From: CAWIHA01 sp963835855 | GTDB taxonomy: Bacteria > Acidobacteriota > Terriglobia > Bryobacterales > Bryobacteraceae | Reading direction: 5' to 3' | Assembly: GCA_963835855.1 (NCBI GenBank) | Contig: CAWIHA010000018.1 | Coordinates: forward strand, 1 to 64,000 | Length of the DNA: 64,000 nucleotides | Shown: positions 53,675-62,127 of the stretch, in pieces | Layout: each line of letters opens with the position of its first letter | How positions within the stretch are numbered: position 1 is the first letter of the stretch | Made by a program: the position numbers and the translations under genes | The notes under the pieces: generated by a model | What the model saw: the letters and a program-made list of their open reading frames with translations, nothing else | The model's database searches: none | Told to the model about the DNA's origin: nothing

Positions 53675-55059
53675 TATGCGCCGGCTTCTGAAGGCCCGGC
53701 CGCGGCGGTCGCAGACTGGGCCAGCTGGTCAGGAAGCGGCAGAACGAGCCTCAGCCGGGCGCCCTTGCCCGGGGCCGACTCAATGCTCAGGGCGCCTCGC
53801 AAGGTCGCCGCTCGTTCTTTCATGCCGAGGAGACCAAGTCCCGAGGCCGCGCCGGGTTTGCCAGGATCGAAACCTCGTCCATCGTCCTCGATGGTCACAG
53901 TGAGCTCGCCCGCATGCTGGCGCAAGCAGATCCGCGCGTTCGAGGCCGCGGCGTGTTTCTCGCAATTGTGCAGCGCCTCCTGGACTATGCGGTAGACACA
54001 CGTTTTGTGCGCATCCGGCAGCGAGTCCTCAAGCCCCTCTTCGGAAAACGCGCAACGGATTCCGGAACGCCGCGAAAACTCCTCCGCGTGCCACTGCAAT
54101 GCAGGAGCGAGCCCGAGGTCATCCAGCAGCGCGGGCCGCAGCAGCAGCGAAATGTTGCGCACCGTCTGTATGGTTCGCTCCGCCAGGGCGCGAGCGTGCT
54201 CAAGATTGAAACCTGCGCCCCCCGGGCCGGCCGAGTCCGCCCGAGACAGCTCTATTCGCAATGCGGTGAGCGTCTGCCCGATTTCGTCGTGAAGCTCCCG
54301 GGAGATTCGCCGCCGCTCATCCTCCTGAATTTCCAGCAACCGTTCCGAAAGCCGTTGCAGCTCCTCGCGCGCCCGCATGATTTCGGCTAGCCGTTGCGCG
54401 CTCTCCCGCTCGAGTGCGGCCGTATAGAGCAGACTGAGCCACGCGATAGTGAAACCGAGGACCATCAGCAGCCACAGTGTGAGCAGCAGAACAGCGGCTG
54501 CATGACGGCGCCCGCCGACGAACTCCGCTTCGCTGGTTTCGAGCGCGCTCTGGTTAGCGTCGGCGAGAACGGTGAGCTGTTCCGCGGCTGTGTCACGGCG
54601 CGGCACGATTTCACGCTCCAGGAAGGCGAGCCCTTCGGCCGCTCTCTTGTGCTCTGACCACTCGATCATCGAGTCGAGCGCGCGCCAAAATTGCCGGACC
54701 TGGGCCCGCAATTCCGCGAAGGTTGGATTGGGGCCGCTCAACTGGTCGAGAGTGGAGAGTGCCTCATTGGTATCGCCCTCCAAACGCTGGAACTGGGAGC
54801 CAACGGCGGCGGCGGCCGTCCGCTTGCTCACGATCAGCTCGCGCGCCTGAGTTGTCGCGAGCGAAAGCGCGCGCCGGATGCGCGAGAGCATTGCTCCTTT
54901 TTGCACGAATCTCTGCTCGATTTCGACGGAGTGCCTGGATGCCACCCCCTGGGCCCGGTACGCCTGGATCACCGATAACGCCAGCAGCGCGATCATGGCG
55001 CCGTAGCTGAGGTACAGGACATCGACTTTGCTTAGAGGGCTGCGGCGCGTCGAGGCCAT
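53674..55059 (-). CDS. NarX-type sensor histidine kinase (HisKA_3)
   Basis: 461 residues. N-terminal membrane segment (VLYLSYGAMIALLALSVIQAY), a helical extracytoplasmic region with CHASE3-like heptads, a second membrane segment (AAVLLLTLWLLMVLGFTIAW), a linker coiled coil, HisKA_3 with H257 (RRRISRELHDEIGQTLTAL) and an HATPase (HAAASNARI, DDGRGFDPG, GLGLLGMKERAA). It phosphorylates the adjacent NarL-type regulator. Confidence 0.92.
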   Translation of the reverse strand: MASTRRSPLSKVDVLYLSYGAMIALLALSVIQAYRAQGVASRHSVEIEQRFVQKGAMLSRIRRALSLATTQARELIVSKRTAAAAVGSQFQRLEGDTNEALSTLDQLSGPNPTFAELRAQVRQFWRALDSMIEWSEHKRAAEGLAFLEREIVPRRDTAAEQLTVLADANQSALETSEAEFVGGRRHAAAVLLLTLWLLMVLGFTIAWLSLLYTAALERESAQRLAEIMRAREELQRLSERLLEIQEDERRRISRELHDEIGQTLTALRIELSRADSAGPGGAGFNLEHARALAERTIQTVRNISLLLRPALLDDLGLAPALQWHAEEFSRRSGIRCAFSEEGLEDSLPDAHKTCVYRIVQEALHNCEKHAAASNARICLRQHAGELTVTIEDDGRGFDPGKPGAASGLGLLGMKERAATLRGALSIESAPGKGARLRLVLPLPDQLAQSATAAAGPSEAGA

Positions 55060-55120
55060 GATTGTTCGATTCTACTCCAGCGCCGGTGAGACCTGCTTCG
55101 CCCCACGGCTCGCCCGCAAA

Positions 55121-55693
55121 TCAGCCGTCCACGGCCTGGCGGCTGCGCCCGCGATGCGCTCTAGCGGCCATCTCTACGCCGCGCCAGAGGTAGCCAAGGC
55201 CGCTCCAGGCGGTCGCGGCGGCGGCGGCCCAAACAAACGGGGTTATCTTTATGCCGAGCGCGGGGAATGCGCCAGCAACAACCACGGCTACCGCGGCGAG
55301 CATCTGGAAAAATGTGCTGATCTTGCCCCACACGGTGGGAGGAAAATCGCGATAACGAGTGAACAGGAGCGCCGCACCAGCCATCAGCAGGATGAGAAGA
55401 TCGCGGCCGAAGATGAGCGCCACGAGCCACCATCGGACGAGCGCCACGGCGCCGAGCGCGACGTATACGCCGCTGAGCAGCACTTTATCGGCAGCCGGAT
55501 CGAGATAAACACCGGCTCGCGTGGAAGTGCCGAGACGGCGCGCCAGCAAGCCGTCGAAGAAATCGGTGGCCGCGGCAACAGCGAACATCACAAGCGCGGT
55601 ACGGTACTCCGCTCGCAGTATGGCGCGGATCGCAAACGGCGCAAGCGCCAGGCGTGAAATCGAGAGCAGGTTGGGAAGATTGAGCCAGTGCAT
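55121..55693 (-). CDS. pgsA: CDP-alcohol phosphatidyltransferase (PgsA-like)
   Basis: 190 residues from the ATG at 55693. The catalytic CDP-OH_P motif is complete: D47-G-x2-A-R52-x8-G61-x3-D65-x3-D69 (FFDGLLARRLG, GVYLDPAADK). NLPNLLSISRLALAPF at the start is typical of PgsA, which makes phosphatidylglycerophosphate from CDP-diacylglycerol. About six membrane segments. It follows lpxC after 57 bases, a pairing of two envelope-lipid genes. Confidence 0.88.
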   Translation of the reverse strand: MHWLNLPNLLSISRLALAPFAIRAILRAEYRTALVMFAVAAATDFFDGLLARRLGTSTRAGVYLDPAADKVLLSGVYVALGAVALVRWWLVALIFGRDLLILLMAGAALLFTRYRDFPPTVWGKISTFFQMLAAVAVVVAGAFPALGIKITPFVWAAAAATAWSGLGYLWRGVEMAARAHRGRSRQAVDG

Positions 55694-55750
55694 CGGTGGC
55701 CGTGCCCTGTGGGATATGGGCTGTGTGCAGTGGGACAACCTACAACCTGT

Positions 55751-56641
55751 CTAGGATACCAACGCATGCACGACGCGGCTGGCAAGCTGGTCGAAAGTCA
55801 GGATCTCATAGAGCGATGGATCGCTCATGATGCGGTTCACCAGCGCGACGTGCATGGCGTGGCCGGCGCGCTCGGCGATCACGTGGCCGAGCAGCGGCCT
55901 GCCGATAAGAGCCAAATCGCCGATGAGATCCAGCGCCTTGTGGCGGCAGCACTCGTCGGTGAACCTCAAGCCACCCGGGTTCATGACGACGTTGCCATTG
56001 AAGCAGACGGCGTTTTCGAGTGAGGCGCCGCGGATCAGACCCATGTCCCTCAATTGGTCGAGGTCCGCCGCGAAGCCGAACGTGCGCGCGGGCGCGATCT
56101 CGCTCGCGTACCGCTCGGGCGTAACCTCCAGGTTGAGCTTCTGCCTCCCAACCAGCGGATGATTGTAAAACACTTCACAGGCGAGCCGAAAACTATCCGC
56201 GGGCAAGATCGAAATGCGCCGGCCGCGATCCTCCACGTTCACCGGCCTCCGGATGCGCAGGTAGCGCCGAAGACGGCGATAGGTCTTGATCCCCGCCTTT
56301 TCGAGCAGGCTGACAAATGGCAAGCCACTGCCATCCAGAATCGGCACCTCCAGGTTGTCGATTTCCACATACGCGTTGTCGATGCCCATGCTGTATAGGA
56401 CACTCAGCAGGTGCTCGGTGGTGGAAATGAGGACGCCTTGCCGCATCAAACTGGTGGCGTAACTCACGCGCGCGACATGGCGGAAACTGGCCGGGATCGG
56501 GAAGCGATCCAGATCTGTTCGCAGGAACACAATGCCCGTGGAGGGCGGCGCTGGCAAAATGCGGACGCTGACTGGGACTCCACTATGGAGGCCGACTCCG
56601 CTGGCCTCCATGGGCCGCTGGACCGTGGTTTCGTATGTCAA
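55751..56641 (-). CDS. lpxC: UDP-3-O-acyl-N-acetylglucosamine deacetylase LpxC
   Basis: 296 residues. Zinc/catalytic motifs: STTEHLLSVLYSMG (H77), VPILDGSGLPFV, ARTFGFAADLDQLRDMGLIRGAS, RHKALDLIGDLALIG and GHVIAERAGHAMHVAL. The committed lipid A step, so the organism has an LPS-type outer membrane. The start at 56641 faces polA across a 290-base gap. Confidence 0.95.
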   Translation of the reverse strand: MTYETTVQRPMEASGVGLHSGVPVSVRILPAPPSTGIVFLRTDLDRFPIPASFRHVARVSYATSLMRQGVLISTTEHLLSVLYSMGIDNAYVEIDNLEVPILDGSGLPFVSLLEKAGIKTYRRLRRYLRIRRPVNVEDRGRRISILPADSFRLACEVFYNHPLVGRQKLNLEVTPERYASEIAPARTFGFAADLDQLRDMGLIRGASLENAVCFNGNVVMNPGGLRFTDECCRHKALDLIGDLALIGRPLLGHVIAERAGHAMHVALVNRIMSDPSLYEILTFDQLASRVVHALVS

Positions 56642-56931
56642 TCGCTATTCCCCGTGTGCAAGCTTCAATCTGCCAGAAGTGAATGCCCGAGTCATGCAAT
56701 CTACGATCCCAACTGCAATCTGCTGAATTATATACGCTTTCACAAATGCCGGTGTAGCTAAATCGCTACAGTCTGATCGCACGACTGTGGCAAAAATGCA
56801 TGGCCGTTGCGAGGCCGCTCCTAGCCGCGGCTTGTACCCCGTGGTCCGTTCCGGGCACCTGCGAGCGCCCGGGAGGGGCGGTGCATGGGTCCAAATCTGC
56901 AAGGCACCAGCACAAGCTACAATGTGGTTTC
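56642..56931. promoter_or_regulatory. Divergent lpxC/polA regulatory region with palindrome
   Basis: Minus-strand TATAAT at 56732-56727 could be the -10 of lpxC; its -35 is poor. TGTAGC (56753-56758) and GCTACA (56765-56770) form a perfect inverted repeat with a six-base AT-rich centre, just upstream of it. No gene recognised between the two starts. Confidence 0.5.
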
Positions 56932-59565
56932 ATGCCGCGGCCGCGCCTGTTTCTTATCGATTCCTTCGGCTTTATTTTCCGCGCCTACCACGCGCGCGCA
57001 CGGACGCCAGCCCCCGCCATGCGGACCAGCGCCGGCCTGCCGACCGAGGCGGTCTACATCTTCAACAACATGCTCCGCAAGCTGACCACGACCCACAAAC
57101 CGGAGTACATCTCGGCCGTGTTCGAAAGCGCCGGGCCGACGTTCCGCGAGCAGGAGTTCGCCGAGTACAAGGCCAACCGGGCCGAGATGCCTGCCGAGCT
57201 CGCCGAGCAGATCCCGTACGTGCGGCGCCTCCTGACGGCGATGTCGATTCCCGTCCTCGAATACCCGGGATTCGAAGCCGATGACGTGATCGGCGCAATT
57301 GCGCGCCGGGCGGAAGAGGCTGGTATGGATGTCGCGATCGTGTCGAGCGACAAGGACATGCTGCAGCTCGTCAACGAGCACGTCACGATGTTCAACCCCA
57401 TGCAGGAGGACCTCTGGTACGACGCCACGAAGGTGGAGGAGAAGATGGGCGTCAAGCCGGCGCAGGTGGCGGACCTGCTTGCGCTCAAGGGCGACCCGAT
57501 CGATAACATTCCCGGCGCGCCCGGTATTGGCGATAAGGGCGCGCGCGAGCTGATCGTGAAGTTCGGCTCTCTGGAAGCGGCGCTCGACCGCGCGGCGGAG
57601 GTCGAGCGGAAAATGTACCGCGAAAGTTTGCAGCAGAACCGCGAACGCATCCTGATGAGCAAGCGGCTGGCGGCGATCGATACCTCCGTGCCGATCGAGT
57701 TCCGTCCGGAGGCGGTCCGCGCGCAGGCGCCGGACCTCGCGGCGCTGAAACAGATTTACAAGGAACTGGAGTTCTACAGCTTGCTCAAAGAGCTTGGGCC
57801 GGAGGAGGATACACGCAAGCGCGATTATCAGACCCTGGCCTCGGCCGAAGCAGTGCGCGCATATCTGGCCGCGATTCCGCCCGGCGCGCCCGTGGCCGTG
57901 GCGATCGGCGCCAACGGCGCGGCAGGTGCCCGCGGCGATGGCGGCACATTTTTGGAACCGCCAGAGGGTCAGGCCCTGTTTGCCGAAGCCGGCCAAACTG
58001 CGATCGGGCTGGCCTGGAAGCCGGCCGAGGCGCGCGCGGTTCCGGCCTCGCTCGCCGAGGAGTTGCGGCCGCTCGTCGAAGACGCGGCGCGCCCCAAGAT
58101 CGCGCACGATCTGAAGCAGGCGTATCTCGCGCTCGCGAAATGGCAGATCGAGCCGCGCGGCTTCGAGCACGATACGATGCTCTACGCCTTCCTGCTCAAC
58201 GCCGACCCATCCGGCTGCTCGCTGGAAGTGCTGGCGCGGAAGTATCTCGACCGGCGGCTCGATGCGGGCGTCGAGCACCAGGCGGATTGCGCACTCGAGC
58301 TGGCGCAGACTTTGAGCCGGCAAATCGAGGAGCGCGGCTTCCGCAGTTTGTATTCGGCCATCGACCTGCCGCTGGTGCGCGTGCTGGCGCGCATGGAGTT
58401 GGCCGGCATCCGCATCGACCCCGGCGAGCTTGGCCGCTTATCGCGGATGATGGATGGCGAGATCGGCCGGCTGACGCACGAGATCCACGGCCTCGCGGGC
58501 AAGCCATTCAACATCAATTCGCCCCAACAATTAGGCAAGGTCTTGTTTGAGGATCTTGGCCTTCCCGCGCCCGTGAAGTACGGCAAGGGCAAGACGGTTT
58601 CGACGGCGGCGGACGTGCTTGAGGAGTTGGCGCCGGACCACGACATCGTTCGCAAGGTGCTTGAGTACCGCCAGATCGCGAAGCTTAAGGGCACTTACGT
58701 GGATGCGCTGCCCGCGCTTATCGACGCGTGCGACGGACGGCTCCACACCAGCTTCAACCAGACCGGCGCCGCAACGGGCCGCCTCTCGTCCTCCAATCCG
58801 AATCTGCAGAACATCCCGATCCGCACGGAGCTGGGCCGCGAGATCCGCGCGGCGTTCATCCCGCGCGAAGGCTGGAAGCTCGTGGTGGCCGACTATTCGC
58901 AGATCGAGCTGCGGCTGCTCGCGCACTTCTCGAAGTGCCGCGCCCTGGTAGAGGCGTTCCGCAACGGCGAGGACATCCACACGCGCACGGCCGCGGAGGT
59001 TTTTGGAGTGCCGCCGCTGATGGTCACCCCGGAGTTGCGCCGGCGCGCCAAGGCCGTCAATTTCGGCATTGTATACGGGTTGAGCGCGTTCGGGCTTGCC
59101 GCGCAGCTCGGTATTCCGCGGCACGAAGCGCAGGAATACATCGGCCGGTACTTCGCCCGGTATCCGGGAGTGCGGAAGTTCATCGACGAAACAATCGCCG
59201 AAGTGAGGCGCACCGGCGTGACACGGACGCTGTCCGGCCGCGAGCGCCCGATCCCTGACATGAACAGCCGCAACCCCAACGCGCGGGGATTCGCGGAGCG
59301 CACAGCGGTGAACACGCCGCTTCAGGGCACCGCAGCCGATCTCATCAAATTGGCGATGATCCGCATCGACCACGAGATCGAGGAGCGCAAGCTCCAGGCC
59401 AGGATGCTCTTGCAGGTGCACGACGAGCTGCTATTCGAAGCGCCGCCCGAGGAACTGGAGGCCGTGTGCACGCTGGCCAAATCGGGCATGGAGCACGTTG
59501 CGCAGCTCGACGTGCCGCTCATCGCGGACGTGGGCGTGGGCGACAACTGGCGGGACGCGAAGTAG
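56932..59565 (+). CDS. polA: DNA polymerase I
   Basis: 877 residues from the ATG at 56932 (the frame extends to 56800). 5'-3' exonuclease domain (about 1-290): YEYPGFEADDVIGAIA-type metal residues, SSDKDMLQLV, KGDPIDNIPGAPGIGDKGA. Central 3'-5' exonuclease domain (about 310-480): the DxE metal motif is not present (AVAIGANG at that place), HNLK is HDLK and the late D survives (HDTMLY), so proofreading is probably lost. Polymerase domain: DYSQIELRLLAHFS (motif A), RRRAKAVNFGIVYG (O-helix) and VHDELLFE (motif C) are intact. Confidence 0.95.
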   Translation: MPRPRLFLIDSFGFIFRAYHARARTPAPAMRTSAGLPTEAVYIFNNMLRKLTTTHKPEYISAVFESAGPTFREQEFAEYKANRAEMPAELAEQIPYVRRLLTAMSIPVLEYPGFEADDVIGAIARRAEEAGMDVAIVSSDKDMLQLVNEHVTMFNPMQEDLWYDATKVEEKMGVKPAQVADLLALKGDPIDNIPGAPGIGDKGARELIVKFGSLEAALDRAAEVERKMYRESLQQNRERILMSKRLAAIDTSVPIEFRPEAVRAQAPDLAALKQIYKELEFYSLLKELGPEEDTRKRDYQTLASAEAVRAYLAAIPPGAPVAVAIGANGAAGARGDGGTFLEPPEGQALFAEAGQTAIGLAWKPAEARAVPASLAEELRPLVEDAARPKIAHDLKQAYLALAKWQIEPRGFEHDTMLYAFLLNADPSGCSLEVLARKYLDRRLDAGVEHQADCALELAQTLSRQIEERGFRSLYSAIDLPLVRVLARMELAGIRIDPGELGRLSRMMDGEIGRLTHEIHGLAGKPFNINSPQQLGKVLFEDLGLPAPVKYGKGKTVSTAADVLEELAPDHDIVRKVLEYRQIAKLKGTYVDALPALIDACDGRLHTSFNQTGAATGRLSSSNPNLQNIPIRTELGREIRAAFIPREGWKLVVADYSQIELRLLAHFSKCRALVEAFRNGEDIHTRTAAEVFGVPPLMVTPELRRRAKAVNFGIVYGLSAFGLAAQLGIPRHEAQEYIGRYFARYPGVRKFIDETIAEVRRTGVTRTLSGRERPIPDMNSRNPNARGFAERTAVNTPLQGTAADLIKLAMIRIDHEIEERKLQARMLLQVHDELLFEAPPEELEAVCTLAKSGMEHVAQLDVPLIADVGVGDNWRDAK

Positions 59566-59582
59566 GCGCCGCTCACTTCGCG
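59556..59582. terminator. Hairpin shared by the convergent ends of polA and the cyclase gene
   Basis: CGCGAAGT (59556-59563) and ACTTCGCG (59575-59582) form a perfect eight-base stem with an 11-base loop. The arms lie inside the last codons of the two convergent genes, which are only seven bases apart. Confidence 0.55.
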
Positions 59583-60283
59583 CGGCGGATTATGGCCCGC
59601 GCCGGCGCGCCGTCGCTTTCGGGGATCTTCAGCGGAAGGCAGATCAAATCGTAACTGCCGGGCTGCACGCTGGCAAGGTTCAGCCCTTCGATGATCCAGA
59701 TGCCGGCCGAGAGCAGGATGCGGTGGGTCTCGCCGCCGTCCTCACCGGCGCTTCCGACCGAGAGACAATCGATTCCGACTGTTTGAACGCCGCGTGCGGC
59801 GAGGTACCGCGCGGCGCCGGGTGAGATAGCGACGAAATCCCGCACAAATTCATCGGCAGACCAGCCCAAAGCGGAATTGCGCGTCTTGAACAGGAGGCGC
59901 TCGCCGCGCCGGATGCGGTGAGCGCGCAGTTCCTCGGGCGTGACGCACTTCCGATTGCGAATCCGGATCACGCGGGCGCGCCCGAGGGTGGCTGAGAAGG
60001 GCATGTGGCCGATACCGGCGCCGCGCTCGAGGAAATGCAACGGAGCGTCTATATGGGTTCCGGTATGCAAGCTCATCGAGATCGCCGAGAGGTTCATGCC
60101 TTCGCCGCGATCGATGGCGAGCAGGCGCTCGATGCGAACCTCGGGATCGCCCGGCCAGTGCGCCATGCCGGTGTGCACAGGCGCCGAAATATCGATCCAA
60201 GTGCCTTTCACGATGCGAGCGATTTCACCGGCCGGCGCAACGCCAGCCTGAACCCGTGGCTCTTGCGCATTTGCGTGCGCCAC
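59573..60283 (-). CDS. Cyclase family protein (kynurenine formamidase-like)
   Basis: 236 residues. Family motif HTGTHIDAPLHFL (metal-binding H and D), WIDISAPVHTGMAHWPGDP at the start, a conserved TRNS block and LASVQPGSYDLICLPLKI at the end. Members include bacterial KynB formamidases and isatin hydrolases, acting on amides or lactams with Mn/Zn. It lies 33 bases after a sodium symporter gene, so the pair may take up and hydrolyse one substrate. No kyn genes are near. Confidence 0.88.
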   Translation of the reverse strand: MAHANAQEPRVQAGVAPAGEIARIVKGTWIDISAPVHTGMAHWPGDPEVRIERLLAIDRGEGMNLSAISMSLHTGTHIDAPLHFLERGAGIGHMPFSATLGRARVIRIRNRKCVTPEELRAHRIRRGERLLFKTRNSALGWSADEFVRDFVAISPGAARYLAARGVQTVGIDCLSVGSAGEDGGETHRILLSAGIWIIEGLNLASVQPGSYDLICLPLKIPESDGAPARAIIRRAK

Positions 60284-60316
60284 AAGGCGTCCTGGCCTGT
60301 CCGGCGCAGCCGTTCG

Positions 60317-62086
60317 CTATTCGGCAACTGTTTTCCAGCCTCTTCTGGAAAGGTCCCAGTAAATGACTGCGCCGGCGAGCGTGCCAATCGTGATATATAG
60401 CAGCCCGGCGCCGGACTCGTGCAGGATGACTTTGCCGAAGCCGAACAGCCAGCCATAGATCAAAACGGCGCCGCAGAACCAGTCCATAATGTTGCGCCAG
60501 CCATCGCCCGAAGGTGCGACGTCCGGCGCCATCCTCGCCACCGGAGCCCAGCCGCGCAGCGACGGCCGCGTGCGCCGGTAGAAGGCAACAAGGGTGTCTT
60601 TCCCTTCCGGCTTGGTCATGAAGGTGACTGCAAGCCAGACGACGGTGGTGATCGCGACGGTGATGATCATAATCCAGGCAAAATCGCGCGGCTGGTCGCT
60701 ATCCAGGCGCCCAACAGTCTGCAAGAGGATCGAGACGACGAAGGCGCAGGTCATCGAGGAAACTTCACTCCAGGCGTTGATCCGCCACCAGTACCAGCGC
60801 AGCAGCAGCACGAGGCCGGTCCCGGCGCCGGTAACCAGGAGAATTTTCCACGCCCCGGCAATCGAATCCAGGTAAAACGTAATGAGGGCCGAGCCGAAGG
60901 TAAGCAACACGGTCGCGGCTTGCGACACATGGACATAATGTTTCTCGGTTGCCACCCGCTTGATGAATCGCTTGTAGAAATCGTTCACCAGGTAGCTGGC
61001 GCCCCAATTGAGCTGCGTGGCGATGGTAGACATGTAAGCGGCCGCGAATGCGGCAATCATGGTGCCGCGGAGATAAGGCGGCAACTGGCTGATCATCACG
61101 CGGATGTAGCCGGTCTCGGGGTCCTTGAGGCCAGGGTAGAGGACCAGCGAGACGAGAGCCACGATGATCCACGGCCAGGGCCGCAGCGCATAGTGCGCAA
61201 TGTTGAACCAGAGTGTCGCGAGCAGTGAGTTCTTTTCGTCCTTGGCGGAGAACATGCGCTGGGCGATGTAGCCGCCACCGCCAGGCTCGGCGCCCGGATA
61301 CCAGGTGGCCCACCAGTTCAACCCGATGTACACGAAGAAAGTGATCAGCGGCATCCAGGCCGAGTTGAGGTGGGGGACGAAAGCAAGCGTCGAACCGCGG
61401 CCGGGGTGCGCGTGATCGAGCGCGATCAGCTTCGCTTTCATCCCGTCTATGCCGCCAACGGCGGCGACAGCGAAGACGGCGAGCACGATCACCATCGTCA
61501 TTTTGATAACGAATTGGAAGGCGTCCGTCACCAGCACGCCCCACAATCCGGAGAGCGTCGAGATGAAGGAAGTGATCGCAATGATACCGAGGACGATCCC
61601 GATGCCCTGCAGCTTGGTTACGCCCAGCACGAGCATGAGGATCTTCACCATCGCCAGGTTCACCCAGCCGAGGATGATGCAGTTGATGGGCAGACCGAGA
61701 TAGATGGCCCGGAAGCCGCGCAAGAAGGCCGCCGGTTTGCCGGAGTAGCGGATCTCGGCAAACTCGACGTTGGTCATGACACCGGCGCGCCGCCATAACC
61801 GTGCATACAAGAAAACGGTGAGCATGCCGCCGGCAACAAAGTTCCACCAAAGCCAGTTCCCGGCGATGCCGCCTCTGGCCACCATGCCCGTGACGGCCAG
61901 CGGCGTGTCTGCAGCGAATGTCGTCGCGACCATCGACGTGCCGGCGAGCCACCAGGGCACATTCCGCCCGGAGAGGAAGAATTCACTGACGCTCTTGCCA
62001 GCGCGGGATTTGTAGTAGAAGCCGATCGCCAGGTTGAAGATGAAATAAAGGGCGACTACGGACCAATCGATGACGGTGAGTTGCAC
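60317..62086 (-). CDS. Sodium:solute symporter (SSS family)
   Basis: 589 residues, about 13 membrane segments. SSS features: FFLSGRNVPWWLAGTSMVATTFAADTP (Na+ site helix), GFRAIYLGLPINCIILGWVN, GLWGVLVTDAFQFVIK, AAFAAAYMSTIATQLNWGASYLVNDFYKRF. The substrate cannot be read from sequence. It starts 41 bases after recJ and ends 33 bases before the cyclase gene, all on one strand. Confidence 0.9.
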   Translation of the reverse strand: MQLTVIDWSVVALYFIFNLAIGFYYKSRAGKSVSEFFLSGRNVPWWLAGTSMVATTFAADTPLAVTGMVARGGIAGNWLWWNFVAGGMLTVFLYARLWRRAGVMTNVEFAEIRYSGKPAAFLRGFRAIYLGLPINCIILGWVNLAMVKILMLVLGVTKLQGIGIVLGIIAITSFISTLSGLWGVLVTDAFQFVIKMTMVIVLAVFAVAAVGGIDGMKAKLIALDHAHPGRGSTLAFVPHLNSAWMPLITFFVYIGLNWWATWYPGAEPGGGGYIAQRMFSAKDEKNSLLATLWFNIAHYALRPWPWIIVALVSLVLYPGLKDPETGYIRVMISQLPPYLRGTMIAAFAAAYMSTIATQLNWGASYLVNDFYKRFIKRVATEKHYVHVSQAATVLLTFGSALITFYLDSIAGAWKILLVTGAGTGLVLLLRWYWWRINAWSEVSSMTCAFVVSILLQTVGRLDSDQPRDFAWIMIITVAITTVVWLAVTFMTKPEGKDTLVAFYRRTRPSLRGWAPVARMAPDVAPSGDGWRNIMDWFCGAVLIYGWLFGFGKVILHESGAGLLYITIGTLAGAVIYWDLSRRGWKTVAE

Positions 62087-62127
62087 CTACGAATTATACG
62101 TTTTGTAAGCGGGTGGATGCCGGGCTG

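Noticed and set aside
56917..58323. 468-residue open frame antisense to polA
   Set aside because: Shadow of polA.
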